In this document: piece after piece, positions 39,880-49,638 of the stretch
Numbering within the stretch: the stretch's first letter is position 1
Layout of the letters: every line of letters starts with the position of its first letter
NCBI GenBank assembly: GCA_913061075.1
Contig: CAJXSK010000007.1
Span: 1 to 64,000, forward strand
Length of the DNA stretch: 64,000 bases
Direction of reading: 5' to 3'
DNA from: an uncultured Piscirickettsiaceae bacterium
GTDB taxonomy: Bacteria; Pseudomonadota; Gammaproteobacteria; Methylococcales; Cycloclasticaceae
The notes under the pieces: generated by a model
What the model saw: the letters and a program-made list of their open reading frames with translations, nothing else
The model's database searches: none
What the model was told of the DNA's origin: nothing
Position numbers and translations under genes: made by a program

Positions 39880-42594
39880 ATGGCAACAAACGTTTCATTT
39901 AACCTCAACGGTAAACAAGTCGACGCGAATCATGACGAAACAATTTGGCAGGTTGCTAAGCGTGAAAATATAGATATCCCCCATCTATGTTTCAACGATG
40001 CAAACGGCTACCGAGCAGATGGGAATTGCAGAGTGTGTATGGTCGATATTGAAGGCGAAAGAACGCTCGCTCCATCGTGCTGCCGTTACCCAAGTAACAA
40101 AATGGTCATCAATACTGACAGCAAACGAGCTGTCAGTGCTAGAAACATGGTGATGGAACTATTAGGAACTGATTTAAATGGAAAAAGGCTAAACAACTCT
40201 AACTTCGCCAACATTGCATCGTCAATGCACAGCAAGCCTTCTCGGTTTCCCAAATCCCCTCGAACAAATTCTGACATGACACACCCTGCCATTCGCATGG
40301 AACACAATGCATGTATTCATTGTAATCTTTGCATTAGGGCCTGTAGAGAAGTTCAAGTGAATGATGTGATTGGTCTATCGAGTCGAGGACATAATGAGTA
40401 CATCACGTTTGACTTTGATGACCCTCTGGCAGAATCTACCTGTGTTGCTTGTGGCGAATGTATACAGGCTTGCCCTACTAATGCACTTTCAAATGCAACT
40501 AACAATAACACTGATGCCGATAAAACAACGCGATCGGTTTGCCCGTATTGTGGCGTAGGTTGCCAAGTAAACATTCATACTAAAGATAACAAAATACTCT
40601 CAGTTGATGGTGCAAAAGGGCCCGCTAATGACAGTCGACTTTGCGTTAAAGGCCGCTTTGGATTTGATTACATTACGTCTACACAAAGGTTAACAGAGCC
40701 TCTAATCAGACTACCCAATATTATGAAAGGCATCAATATTGACCCGGCCAACCCATTAACACATTTTAGAAAAGCCTCATGGGAAGAAGCTTTAAACGTT
40801 GCAACAAAAGGCTTCTTAGCGTGTAAAGAATCAAATGGTACGAGTAGTTTAGCTGGATTCGGCTCTGCCAAGTGTTCAAACGAAGAAGCTTATCTATTCC
40901 AAAAATTAATTCGTACGGGTTTTGGTAATAACAACGTTGATCACTGTACCCGTCTCTGTCATGCATCGTCAGTTGCTGCACTAATGCAAACTATTGGGTC
41001 TGGTGCTGTTACCGCCCCATTCACTACCGTTAAAGATAGCGATGTCATTATCGTTATTGGTGCCAACCCGAGTGAGAACCACCCTGTTGCTGCTAGTTTC
41101 TTCAAACAAGCGGCAAAGAATGGCTGCGAATTAATTATCATGGACCCCAGGGCGCAAGCTCTAAAAAACCATGCTTCACACATGTTGCAGTTCACCCCGG
41201 GTACAGATGTTGCCTTACTGAATGCCATCATGCACGTGATTGTTGATGAAAAACTCTACGATGAATCTTACATACAATCCCATACAACTGGTTTTGAACA
41301 ACAAGCTGAACATCTTAAACAATTCTCACCCGAGCAAATGCAAAGCATCTGTGGTATCGCTGCCGATGTAATAAAAACTATCGCTAGAAAATACGCGCAA
41401 GCAAAGTCTGCCATTATTTTCTGGGGCATGGGCATTTCTCAACACACACATGGGACAGACAACGCTCGCTGCCTTATTTCTCTTGCGCTAATGTGTGGAC
41501 ATATTGGTAAACCTGGAAGCGGCCTACACCCCTTGCGCGGTCAAAATAACGTACAGGGAGCCTCTGATGCCGGTTTAATCCCTATGTTTTTCCCCGACTA
41601 TAAGAAAACCGATGACCTTAAGGCACGCACATTTTTCGAACAGCTTTGGTCTTGTGAATTACAGTCTGAACCCGGCTTAACAGTTGTTGAAATTATAGAT
41701 GCGATTCATAATCAGACCATTAAATCGATGTACATAATGGGTGAGAACCCCGCCATGTCAGACCCAAATTTAAATCATGCCCGCGATGCGCTAGCCAAAT
41801 TGGAACACCTGGTCGTTCAAGATATTTTTCTCACAGAAACGGCTATGTTTGCTGACGTCGTCCTACCCGCTGCCGCCTGGCCCGAAAAAAATGGCACGGT
41901 CACAAACACTAATAGACAAGTTCAAAGAGGCCGTGCAGCCGTTAAAGCACCCGGTAATGCAAAAGCTGATTGGGAGATCATTCAACGCATTGCTAATCGA
42001 TTAGAATTAAACTGGTCATATACCGATCTCAAAGACGTATACGCTGAAATGCAACTCGCGATGCCCTCCCTATCCAATATTAATTGGAACAGACTTAATA
42101 ATGAACACGCTGTCACCTACCCCTGCTCATCCCCCGACAAACCTGGGCAAGAGATCGTTTTTGCGGATGGATTCCCAACAGCTAATTCACGGGGTCAATT
42201 TGTTCCCGCTAACTTTACGCCACCCAATGATATGTTGGATGAACAATACCCATTCATATTAACCACAGGCCGTCAGCTTGAACATTGGCATACAGGCTCC
42301 ATAACCCGCCGAAGCCATGTTTTAGACACCTTAGAACCAGAAGCTTTTGTGCAACTAAACAGTAACGATGCTAAAAGGTTGGACATTAAAGCCGGTGAAT
42401 TAGCTAAAATCACCAGTAGGCGTGGCACTATAAAACTTAAAGTGCGTCTTGATGATAACATTCAGCAAAATTTGGTTTTTATCCCTTTTGCTTTTGTAGA
42501 ATCTGCTGCAAACATCTTAACCAGCGCTGCGCTTGACCCCGATGGAAAAATCCCTGAATTTAAATATTCAACGGTTAGTATTGAAAAAGCATAA
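39880..42594 (+). CDS. NAD-dependent formate dehydrogenase alpha subunit (molybdopterin)
   Basis: This is the catalytic subunit that oxidises formate to CO2 at a molybdenum or tungsten bis-pterin centre. From the ATG at 39880 (GAGG upstream, one base after the previous stop) it has 904 residues. The N terminus has a [2Fe-2S] ferredoxin domain (HLCFNDANGYRADGNCRVCM) and two [4Fe-4S] motifs (CIHCNLCIRAC and CVACGECIQACP). The molybdopterin domain begins with CPYCGVGCQ, and the metal ligand appears to be Cys in DHCTRLCHAS, not selenocysteine. A formate-dehydrogenase-type C-terminal domain has LTTGRQLEHWHTGSITRRS. fdsC and fdsD accessory genes are not adjacent. Confidence 0.94.
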   Translation: MATNVSFNLNGKQVDANHDETIWQVAKRENIDIPHLCFNDANGYRADGNCRVCMVDIEGERTLAPSCCRYPSNKMVINTDSKRAVSARNMVMELLGTDLNGKRLNNSNFANIASSMHSKPSRFPKSPRTNSDMTHPAIRMEHNACIHCNLCIRACREVQVNDVIGLSSRGHNEYITFDFDDPLAESTCVACGECIQACPTNALSNATNNNTDADKTTRSVCPYCGVGCQVNIHTKDNKILSVDGAKGPANDSRLCVKGRFGFDYITSTQRLTEPLIRLPNIMKGINIDPANPLTHFRKASWEEALNVATKGFLACKESNGTSSLAGFGSAKCSNEEAYLFQKLIRTGFGNNNVDHCTRLCHASSVAALMQTIGSGAVTAPFTTVKDSDVIIVIGANPSENHPVAASFFKQAAKNGCELIIMDPRAQALKNHASHMLQFTPGTDVALLNAIMHVIVDEKLYDESYIQSHTTGFEQQAEHLKQFSPEQMQSICGIAADVIKTIARKYAQAKSAIIFWGMGISQHTHGTDNARCLISLALMCGHIGKPGSGLHPLRGQNNVQGASDAGLIPMFFPDYKKTDDLKARTFFEQLWSCELQSEPGLTVVEIIDAIHNQTIKSMYIMGENPAMSDPNLNHARDALAKLEHLVVQDIFLTETAMFADVVLPAAAWPEKNGTVTNTNRQVQRGRAAVKAPGNAKADWEIIQRIANRLELNWSYTDLKDVYAEMQLAMPSLSNINWNRLNNEHAVTYPCSSPDKPGQEIVFADGFPTANSRGQFVPANFTPPNDMLDEQYPFILTTGRQLEHWHTGSITRRSHVLDTLEPEAFVQLNSNDAKRLDIKAGELAKITSRRGTIKLKVRLDDNIQQNLVFIPFAFVESAANILTSAALDPDGKIPEFKYSTVSIEKA

Positions 42595-42595
42595 A

Positions 42596-42624
42596 AAAAG
42601 CCATGTGAAAATACATGGCTTTTT
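42596..42624. terminator. Bidirectional terminator between formate dehydrogenase and mdh
   Basis: Arms AAAAGCCATGT (42596-42606) and ACATGGCTTTT (42613-42623) enclose GAAAAT, with A-rich and T-rich flanks. It can stop the rightward formate dehydrogenase transcript and the leftward mdh transcript. Confidence 0.92.
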
Positions 42625-42682
42625 ATTATCTTAAAGGTTAAGTTTTAGATTAACTTACCCTCTTAAATATTTGATTTAGCTA

Positions 42683-43660
42683 TTAAAACAAATGCTTTAC
42701 GCCATCACGTTCTTCTTTAAGTTCTGTTTCAGTCGCCGTCATTCTTTCACGGCTGAAATCATTAATTTCAAGACCTTGAACAATCGAATAATCACCATTT
42801 GTTACGGTAACAGGAAATGAGTAGATAAGGCCTTCTGATATACCATAGCTACCATCGCTAGGAATACCCATGCTAACCCAATCGCCGTCTGCAGTTCCTT
42901 GTACCCAAGTGCGCATATGATCTAAAGCAGAACTCGCTGCTGAAGCCGCGCTTGATAGGCCACGTGCTTTAATAATAGCAGCACCACGTTGTTGTACAGC
43001 TGGAATATATTCATCCGCATACCAACTAGCATCAATCTTGGATAAAGCGGCTTCGCCTTTTACCAAAGTATTGTGAAGATCAGGGTATTGCGTCGCTGAG
43101 TGATTACCCCAAATTGTCATGTTAGTTACATCCGTGTTGTGAGCACCTGTTTTTTCAGCTAAAAGACTCATCGCACGATTATGATCTAAACGCGTCATGG
43201 CAGTAAAATTACGAGGATTTAAGTCCGGTGCATTATTCATAGCAATTAATGCGTTAGTGTTTGCAGGGTTACCCACTACTAATACGCGCACATCACGTTT
43301 AGCCACTTTATTTAACGCTTTTCCTTGTACAGAGAAGATCGCTGCATTCGCTTCCAACAAGTCTTTACGCTCCATACCTGGGCCACGAGGGCGGGCACCA
43401 ACTAAAAACGCAAAATCAATATCTTTAAATGCAACTTCTGCATCATCAGTTATTTCAATGTTTTGAACTAAAGGAAACGCACAATCATTTAGCTCCATGA
43501 CAACACCTTCAAGCGCGCCTAATGCAGGCGTAATCTCAAGCAAGTGCATGCAAACTGGTTGATCAGGGCCTAAAAAGTCGCCTGAAGCAATACGGAATAA
43601 TAATGAATACGAAATTTGACCAGCGGCGCCAGTAACTGCAACATGAACAGGTGCTTTCAT
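42683..43660 (-). CDS. mdh: Malate dehydrogenase (NAD+)
   Basis: MDH oxidises malate to oxaloacetate in the TCA cycle. The 325-residue protein is of the cytosolic/type 2 MDH group: it starts with the NAD motif [19 protein letters not shown]. The substrate-binding arginines are in [24 protein letters not shown] holds another, and the catalytic His is in [11 protein letters not shown]. It is transcribed leftward as a single gene between a bidirectional terminator and a small hairpin. AGGAG precedes the start. Confidence 0.97.
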   Translation of the reverse strand: MKAPVHVAVTGAAGQISYSLLFRIASGDFLGPDQPVCMHLLEITPALGALEGVVMELNDCAFPLVQNIEITDDAEVAFKDIDFAFLVGARPRGPGMERKDLLEANAAIFSVQGKALNKVAKRDVRVLVVGNPANTNALIAMNNAPDLNPRNFTAMTRLDHNRAMSLLAEKTGAHNTDVTNMTIWGNHSATQYPDLHNTLVKGEAALSKIDASWYADEYIPAVQQRGAAIIKARGLSSAASAASSALDHMRTWVQGTADGDWVSMGIPSDGSYGISEGLIYSFPVTVTNGDYSIVQGLEINDFSRERMTATETELKEERDGVKHLF

Positions 43661-43693
43661 TTTGAATGAGTCTCCTAAATTTAAAAATAAATT

Positions 43694-43710
43694 ATAGCCT
43701 AAAAGGCTAT
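43694..43710 (-). terminator. Small hairpin between DUF2818 gene and mdh
   Basis: Seven-base arms ATAGCCT and AGGCTAT enclose three A. On the minus strand it is followed by AATTTATTTTT, so it could terminate the DUF2818 transcript or lie in the mdh leader. Confidence 0.5.
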
Positions 43711-43743
43711 CTTTTGGTGATTACAAAATACTACTTTGTTGAT

Positions 43744-44058
43744 TTAGCGGCGATTCTTTAAAACCTTTTTCAAATCATAACAATAGATAAAACCAGGTAA
43801 AGCGAAAACTATAAATAAACAAATAGTGACCACATAAAACTCCCAGTCTTGTTCAGATACAATCCCCATTAGTTTACGTTCTAATGCAAACCCACCAGCT
43901 AAAACCACTAAGTAAAATGATGCCCACTCCAGCCAACGTATCCAGCCAGATTTTTTGTGTAACTTTATAATGAAAAAAAGCTTGTCATTGAGCCATGGTA
44001 AGTTTGCTAGAAACAATGCCATTAACAAAGCGATAAACATCACGAATTGATTAATCAT
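43744..44058 (-). CDS. DUF2818 family small membrane protein
   Basis: The 104-residue protein has three predicted membrane segments (about 4-20, 44-60, 76-95). It matches my memory of DUF2818 (PF10993): LFLANLPWLNDKLFF at the N terminus and SEQDWEFYVVTICLFIVFALPGFIY (first part SEQDWEFYVVTICL) near the C terminus. In Betaproteobacteria and some gammaproteobacteria this gene commonly follows nuoN at the end of the complex I operon, which itself begins after secG and tRNA-Leu. Here it lies next to tRNA-Leu with no nuo gene. Its function is unknown. Confidence 0.8.
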   Translation of the reverse strand: MINQFVMFIALLMALFLANLPWLNDKLFFIIKLHKKSGWIRWLEWASFYLVVLAGGFALERKLMGIVSEQDWEFYVVTICLFIVFALPGFIYCYDLKKVLKNRR

Positions 44059-44086
44059 TTACGAAAATTTACTCATTTAGATAACG

Positions 44087-44173
44087 TGGTGCCGAGAGCG
44101 GGACTTGAACCCGCACGTCCATAAGGACACTACCCCCTCAAGATAGCGTGTCTACCAATTCCACCACCTCGGC
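44087..44173 (-). tRNA. leuU: tRNA-Leu (anticodon GAG)
   Basis: An 87-nt class II tRNA with a long variable arm and encoded CCA. The acceptor stem GCCGAGG pairs with the 3' end before ACCA. The anticodon stem is CTATC/GGTAG around TTGAGGG, giving anticodon GAG (44137-44139), and the T arm is GCGGGTTCAAGTCCCGC. It closely resembles E. coli leuU, which also lies beside secG. Confidence 0.97.
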
Positions 44174-44179
44174 AAAAAG

Positions 44180-44563
44180 TTATTCGGGGATAGAAACGCC
44201 TGTTTGTTCTTTTACAGCGTCAGTCCCCGGGGCTGTAATCCCTTTAATCAAATCTTCTGGAGATTCAGTCACAGTTTGTTGTACAGGGTTATTCGAAATA
44301 CTATCAATAAGATCGTCAGGTTCGCTTCTATTGGCACCTAAGTAGGCTAGCGATAAACTTGTTATGAAAAATAATGTGGCAAGAATACCGGTTGACCTAG
44401 TTAAAAAAGAACCTGATCCTTTTGATCCAAATACAGTACCAGAAGCGCCACTACCAAAAGCTGCACCCGCGTCTGCACCTTTACCGTGCTGAATCAATAT
44501 CAACCCTACCATTAAAGCAGCTATTAAAACGTGAACCGCTAATACAATTGCAAAAATACTCAT
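44180..44563 (-). CDS. secG: Preprotein translocase subunit SecG
   Basis: SecG is the small subunit of the SecYEG channel in the inner membrane. The 127-residue protein has two membrane helices (about 3-22 and 55-73). Between them lies the conserved QHGKGADAGAAFGSGASGT loop, and FGSKGSGSFLTRSTGILATL follows. The polar C-terminal tail is Asp/Glu/Thr-rich. It lies nine bases after tpiA and six bases before tRNA-Leu, the standard gammaproteobacterial order. Confidence 0.97.
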   Translation of the reverse strand: MSIFAIVLAVHVLIAALMVGLILIQHGKGADAGAAFGSGASGTVFGSKGSGSFLTRSTGILATLFFITSLSLAYLGANRSEPDDLIDSISNNPVQQTVTESPEDLIKGITAPGTDAVKEQTGVSIPE

Positions 44564-44572
44564 TTTTCTGTC

Positions 44573-45325
44573 CTATTTAGCATGACGACAAATTGTCAAA
44601 AAAGCCTCAGCATTAAGAGAAGCTCCACCAATTAATCCGCCGTCTATGTCTTGTTGATTTAAAAGTGTCTGTGCATTACCAGCGTTCACACTTCCACCGT
44701 ATAAAATTCTTGTTGTTTGCGCCTTTTCAGGCACCTTCGTCGCCAGCAAATTACGAATATAAGCATGAACAACTTGTGCTTCTTCTGGTGTGGCAGATAA
44801 ACCGGTACCAATAGCCCATACAGGCTCATATGCCAACACTATGTTATTAAAATCTATACTTTTATCAGATAATAGTTCTTTGAGTTGGCGCTCAATAACC
44901 TCAAACGTTTTATTATCTTGTCGCTCTTTTTCAGTTTCTCCAATACAAAAAACTGGGGTTAACCCTTCTTTTTGAGAAACTTTCACCTTTAACACCAATT
45001 GCTCATCAGTCTCATTAAAGTACTGACGCCTTTCTGAATGCCCAATTAACACCCATTTGCATTTAAGATCAGACAGCATCTCTGCCGATATTTCACCGGT
45101 ATAAGCCCCTGGTGGATATTCTGAGACGGTTTGAGCCCCTATGCTGATCTTCGAGCCTTGAACATTCAAATTCGCAACATTTAGGTACACAAAAGGAACA
45201 CATATACCGATTTCGCACGACATTTTATCATCAATGCCCGCTCCAATCGACTGAATTAACTCACTTGCCAAAGCAATTGAGCCATTCATTTTCCAATTTC
45301 CTAATACAAGAGGCTGACGCATCAT
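44573..45325 (-). CDS. tpiA: Triose-phosphate isomerase
   Basis: TpiA interconverts dihydroxyacetone phosphate and glyceraldehyde 3-phosphate. The start MRQPLVLGNWKMNGS is typical; ATG at 45325 or the adjacent one at 45322 fits, with GGGAAAC upstream. The 17 extra residues of the longest frame do not resemble the family. Catalytic residues are visible: Lys in GNWKMNGS, His in IGHSERRQYF, Glu in AYEPVWAIGTG, and the phosphate loop GGSVNAGNA. At 250 residues it has normal length. It lies between glmM and secG. Confidence 0.97.
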   Translation of the reverse strand: MMRQPLVLGNWKMNGSIALASELIQSIGAGIDDKMSCEIGICVPFVYLNVANLNVQGSKISIGAQTVSEYPPGAYTGEISAEMLSDLKCKWVLIGHSERRQYFNETDEQLVLKVKVSQKEGLTPVFCIGETEKERQDNKTFEVIERQLKELLSDKSIDFNNIVLAYEPVWAIGTGLSATPEEAQVVHAYIRNLLATKVPEKAQTTRILYGGSVNAGNAQTLLNQQDIDGGLIGGASLNAEAFLTICRHAK

Positions 45326-45414
45326 TGTTTCCCGAATAAAACGGAGAAGGTTAGCGACTATTGCCCGATAATGCAATATTCATTTGACATTGATTATTAC
45401 ATTTAACGTTGATG

Positions 45415-46755
45415 TTACGACGCTAAGATACGCTCCACAGAAGCGCTAAGTGTTTTCGCGACTGAATTAACGAGTAACGCATCCTTACCTTCAACCATAA
45501 CACGCACAAGAGGCTCTGTACCTGATGGCCTTAATAGCACTCTACCTGAACCGTTTAATTCGTTTTCAGCTTTTGTTACTTCCGCTTTAATTTCATCATT
45601 TATAACGAATTTTTCTGAACCTTGTAAACGTACATTAATCATCGTTTGAGGGTATTTTTGTATATCCTGTTTCAATTCATGCAGTGATTTGTTTTCTCTA
45701 CTCATGGTTTCCATGACTTGCAGTGCAGAAATAATACCGTCACCCGTGGTTGTTCTATCTGCACAAATAATATGCCCAGACCCTTCCCCACCTAGAACAG
45801 CCTTAGTCTCATTCATCATGGCGATGACATGACGGTCCCCTACATCTGCTCGTTTTAGCTCAACACCTAACTTATTAAGTGCATGTTCTACACCCAGGTT
45901 TGTCATTGTCGTACCGACAACAATTTTCCCTAAATAACCTTTGTCTTTACGTGTTTTAGCTAGAATATAAATAAGCTCATCACCATCTAAAACATCCCCC
46001 GTATGATCAACCATAATCAAACGGTCACCATCTCCATCCAGCGCAACACCCATATCAGCTTTATTGCTTAACACGGCTTTTTGTAAGGCTTCTGGCTGTG
46101 TAGCACCCACACCATCATTGATATTTAAACCATCTGGACTAACGCCCATCTTAATTACTGTTGCACCAAGCTCTTCGAATACATGAGGTGCAATGTGATA
46201 CGTTGAACCGTGCGCACAATCTACTACCACCCGGATACCTTCCAGACCTAATAACGGTGGGATTGTACTTTTACAAAACTCTATATAGCGTCCGGCTGCA
46301 TCTTCAACCCGCGTTGCTTTACCTAATTTTTCTGATGGAACGACAACCAGAGCTTCATCAATTTTACGTTCAATAGCCAATTCTATTTCATCCGGTAATT
46401 TCTTACCTTCGCCCGAAAAGAACTTTATTCCGTTATCGTAATGAGGGTTATGTGACGCGCTAATGACGATACCCGCATGGGCACGTAATGTACGCGTTAA
46501 ATAAGCAATACCCGGTGTTGGCATAGGTCCTAATAAGTGAACATCAGCGCCTGCAGCCACAAGCCCTGCTTCTAGTGCCGATTCGAACATATAACCTGAA
46601 ATTCGAGTGTCCTTTCCAATCACTATTTTACAATCACCGTGAGCTTGGAACACCTTCCCTGTTGCCCAACCTAGCTTTAGCATGAACTCTGGCGTGATCG
46701 CGCCTTTACCTACTTCACCCCGTATTCCATCTGTACCGAAATATTTCTTTTGCAT
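45415..46755 (-). CDS. glmM: Phosphoglucosamine mutase
   Basis: GlmM converts glucosamine 6-phosphate to the 1-phosphate for peptidoglycan and lipopolysaccharide precursors. The 446-residue protein begins [14 protein letters not shown]. It has the phosphoserine loop [15 protein letters not shown], the metal-binding [11 protein letters not shown], the sugar-binding [10 protein letters not shown] and the phosphate-binding [16 protein letters not shown]. Length is as expected. It is separated from folP by only 15 bases. Confidence 0.98.
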   Translation of the reverse strand: MQKKYFGTDGIRGEVGKGAITPEFMLKLGWATGKVFQAHGDCKIVIGKDTRISGYMFESALEAGLVAAGADVHLLGPMPTPGIAYLTRTLRAHAGIVISASHNPHYDNGIKFFSGEGKKLPDEIELAIERKIDEALVVVPSEKLGKATRVEDAAGRYIEFCKSTIPPLLGLEGIRVVVDCAHGSTYHIAPHVFEELGATVIKMGVSPDGLNINDGVGATQPEALQKAVLSNKADMGVALDGDGDRLIMVDHTGDVLDGDELIYILAKTRKDKGYLGKIVVGTTMTNLGVEHALNKLGVELKRADVGDRHVIAMMNETKAVLGGEGSGHIICADRTTTGDGIISALQVMETMSRENKSLHELKQDIQKYPQTMINVRLQGSEKFVINDEIKAEVTKAENELNGSGRVLLRPSGTEPLVRVMVEGKDALLVNSVAKTLSASVERILAS

Positions 46756-46770
46756 AGACCTTTTGATTTT

Positions 46771-47601
46771 TTAAGTTTGAATATGATGCTGAACCGCACT
46801 GACAACGCTAAGTGCATCCTTCGTTTCTACAACATCATGAACTCTAAGTATAGTTGCTCCATTCATAGCTGCAACTACAGCAGCAGATATACTTGCAATT
46901 AAACGCTCATCAACCTTTTTATTTAAGAGAAGCCCAAACATCGACTTTCTAGATAAACCAGCCAAAATCGGGCACCCAAAGTGTTTGAATATTGACAAAT
47001 TCGCAAGCAAGGTTAGGTTATGTTGTAACGATTTACCAAAACCAAAACCCGGGTCCAATATCAGTGTTGATTTTGAGATACCTGCTCGCTCACACACCTT
47101 AATTCTTTCGCTAAAGAACGTGTCTATCTCGTTAAGTATATCGCTATATTTAGGGTTTTCCTGCATCGCCTGAGGTGTTTTCTGCATATGCATTAAGCAA
47201 ACAGGGACATTTAAAGTAGCAGCCATTTCAACAGCGCCTTCTTGCCTTAAGGCGAACACATCATTAATAAGCGCTGCGCCTGCACTCACGGCTTCTTGCA
47301 TAACACGTGGCTTGCTGGTGTCTATCGAGATAATAACATCCGATACAGAGCGCAAACGTTCAATTACTGGAACAACACGCTGTAACTCTTCTTCTAACGA
47401 AACCTTAACTGCACCTGGGCGAGTAGACTCACCGCCAACATCGATGATTGAAGCGCCTGCCTCAACCATTTTTAATGCGTTGCTTATTGATTTATCAACA
47501 GAATTGTTTTGCCCACCATCAGAAAAAGAGTCTGGTGTAATGTTAAGAACCCCCATAATATGGGGGTTCTTTAGGTTTAGTTCTATACCAGAAAAATTCA
47601 T
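46771..47601 (-). CDS. folP: Dihydropteroate synthase
   Basis: FolP joins p-aminobenzoate to dihydropterin pyrophosphate in folate synthesis and is the sulfonamide target. The 276-residue protein has IMGVLNITPDSFSDGG, GGESTRPGA, ISIDTSKPRVMQEA, LILDPGFGFGKSLQHNL and the C-terminal ILRVHDVVET. Its start lies five bases after the ftsH stop. Codons 11 to 19, which encode the conserved NPHIMGVL region, contain a strong perfect hairpin. Confidence 0.97.
   Translation of the reverse strand: MNFSGIELNLKNPHIMGVLNITPDSFSDGGQNNSVDKSISNALKMVEAGASIIDVGGESTRPGAVKVSLEEELQRVVPVIERLRSVSDVIISIDTSKPRVMQEAVSAGAALINDVFALRQEGAVEMAATLNVPVCLMHMQKTPQAMQENPKYSDILNEIDTFFSERIKVCERAGISKSTLILDPGFGFGKSLQHNLTLLANLSIFKHFGCPILAGLSRKSMFGLLLNKKVDERLIASISAAVVAAMNGATILRVHDVVETKDALSVVSAVQHHIQT
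47545..47571 (-). promoter_or_regulatory. Perfect 12-base-pair hairpin within the folP start region
   Basis: Arms AAGAACCCCCAT and ATGGGGGTTCTT flank a three-base loop. The structure lies inside the coding sequence about 30 nt after the folP start on the mRNA. It could slow early elongation or affect ftsH-folP coupling. It is not followed by a T run, so termination is unlikely. Confidence 0.5.
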
Positions 47602-47606
47602 CGAAT

Positions 47607-49550
47607 TTATGGTTGTTCTGCTGGATCCCCTACTGCAGGTGAGTCAGGTTTAGCTGGTTTATCAGACTCTGGTTTGGCCGCTACAGTACCAGAACCAGAT
47701 TCGTCGCTATCATCTTCCCAGTCTTTAGGTGGGCTAACAGCTGTTCTTGCCATCAATTGATCCAGTTGATCACTATCAAGCGTCTCATATTTCATCAACG
47801 CTTCACTCATTGAATGCAAAATATCAATATTTTCTTTTAACAGTTTTTCTGCACGGTCATAATTACGGTCAATAAAGACACGTACTTCGCTGTTTATCAG
47901 CTGTACAGTTTCATCAGAAAACATTTTGCTTTGACCACCTGAATGACCCATTGCATTTTCATCTTCACCGTAATTTAAGGCACCCAACTTTTCTGAAAAG
48001 CCCCATTGCGTGACCATGTTTCTAGCCATCGCGGATGCTCGTTCAATGTCATTAGAAGCACCAGTTGTTACTGCTTCTTCACCAAAAATTATCTCTTCCG
48101 CTAATCGGCCACCATATAAACTAGACAACTGACTTTCCAATTTTTGTTTACTAATACTAATGGCGTCGCGTTCTGGCAAGAACATCGTTACGCCTAATGC
48201 ACGGCCACGAGGAATAATAGTTACTTTATACACAGGATCATGCTCAGGCACTAAACGGCCCACAATTGCGTGTCCAGATTCGTGATAAGCGGTACATTTC
48301 TTCTCTTCTTCGCTCATCACCATCGAACGACGTTCAGCACCCATCAAGACTTTGTCTTTAGCGTTTTCCATGTCGTTCATATCAACCGTTTTCTTATTCG
48401 CTCTCGCTGCAAACAAGGCTGCCTCGTTCACAAGGTTAGCCAAATCAGCACCTGAGAACCCAGGTGTACCACGCGCGATTGTATTCGGCTTAACACTATC
48501 GTGTGCAGGCACTTTCTTAAGGTGGACTTTTAAAATTTGCTCACGACCCCTGATGTCAGGCAATGGCACAACCACTTGGCGATCAAAACGACCTGGGCGA
48601 AGCAACGCAGGGTCCAATACATCCGGTCTATTTGTTGCCGCAATAACGATAACGCCTTCGTTACCTGAGAACCCATCCATTTCAACCAATAATTGGTTTA
48701 ATGTTTGCTCACGTTCATCGTTACCGCCACCCATACCAATACCACGAGCACGACCAACGGCATCAATTTCATCAATGAAGATAATGCATGGTGCACTTTT
48801 TTTCGCTTGTTCGAACATGTCTCTTACACGAGATGCGCCCACACCGACAAACATTTCAACAAAGTCAGAACCAGAAATACTAAAGAAAGGAACTTTAGCT
48901 TCGCCAGCAATAGCTTTAGCCAGTAATGTTTTACCGGTACCAGGAGAACCTGACATCAACACGCCGCGAGGTATCATGCCGCCTAGTTTTTGGAATTTAC
49001 TTGGATCTCTTAAAAACTCAACAATTTCAACAACCTCTTCTTTAGCCTCTTGAACACCAGCCACATCGTCGAATGTTACTTTAATTTCATCTTCGTTCAA
49101 TAATTTAGCTTTGCTTTTACCGAACGACATAGCACCTCGCCCGCCAGCACCGCCAGCGCCACCTTGCATTTGGCGCATAAAGAAAATCCAAACACCTATC
49201 AATAACAGCATTGGGAACCATGAGATGAAGATGGACATTAATGTTGATTGTTCTTCAGGTGGTTTCGCAATAATTTCAACGCCATTTTTCAATAAGTCGT
49301 CGACCAAATGCATATCACCCGGGCTACGTGATGTAAAACGTTCACCAGAAGTTGTTTCACCAATAATATTATGTTCTCTATCAATAGCCACTTTGCTAAC
49401 TTGGCCTGCGTTAACAGAGTTAATGAATTGAGAGTAACTGAGTACATTTTTAGATTGTTGTTTTGCACCGCCGCCAAAGTTATTAAACACAGACATTAGT
49501 ACGCCGGCGATAACCACCCACATTATTATATTTTTAACCATCTCGTTCAA
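47607..49550 (-). CDS. ftsH: ATP-dependent zinc metalloprotease FtsH
   Basis: FtsH is a membrane-anchored AAA+ protease that degrades membrane proteins and regulators such as sigma-32. The 647-residue protein has two membrane helices (about 5-25 and 100-122). The Walker A motif is [13 protein letters not shown] (about 198), Walker B is [12 protein letters not shown], the second region of homology is [17 protein letters not shown], and the zinc site is HESGH (about 425). The start is probably a TTG with GGAG seven bases upstream; an ATG three codons later is too far from that site. The acidic, Ser/Pro-rich C-terminal tail is normal. Confidence 0.98.
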   Translation of the reverse strand: MNEMVKNIIMWVVIAGVLMSVFNNFGGGAKQQSKNVLSYSQFINSVNAGQVSKVAIDREHNIIGETTSGERFTSRSPGDMHLVDDLLKNGVEIIAKPPEEQSTLMSIFISWFPMLLLIGVWIFFMRQMQGGAGGAGGRGAMSFGKSKAKLLNEDEIKVTFDDVAGVQEAKEEVVEIVEFLRDPSKFQKLGGMIPRGVLMSGSPGTGKTLLAKAIAGEAKVPFFSISGSDFVEMFVGVGASRVRDMFEQAKKSAPCIIFIDEIDAVGRARGIGMGGGNDEREQTLNQLLVEMDGFSGNEGVIVIAATNRPDVLDPALLRPGRFDRQVVVPLPDIRGREQILKVHLKKVPAHDSVKPNTIARGTPGFSGADLANLVNEAALFAARANKKTVDMNDMENAKDKVLMGAERRSMVMSEEEKKCTAYHESGHAIVGRLVPEHDPVYKVTIIPRGRALGVTMFLPERDAISISKQKLESQLSSLYGGRLAEEIIFGEEAVTTGASNDIERASAMARNMVTQWGFSEKLGALNYGEDENAMGHSGGQSKMFSDETVQLINSEVRVFIDRNYDRAEKLLKENIDILHSMSEALMKYETLDSDQLDQLMARTAVSPPKDWEDDSDESGSGTVAAKPESDKPAKPDSPAVGDPAEQP

Positions 49551-49638
49551 AACAATACTCCTCAGTTATATTTGAATGTTATTCAACACTATGACTCTAT
49601 TTGACACAATTCGTTCATTACTACTTGGGGACAGGTTA

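Noticed and set aside
45326-45376. Seventeen-residue N-terminal extension of tpiA
   Set aside because: TpiA begins near MRQPLVLGNWKMNGS and GGGAAAC precedes that start.
48352-49053. A 233-codon rightward open frame opposite ftsH
   Set aside because: It is antisense to the AAA+ region of ftsH, has no family resemblance or ribosome site, and its length follows from the coding bias of the true gene.
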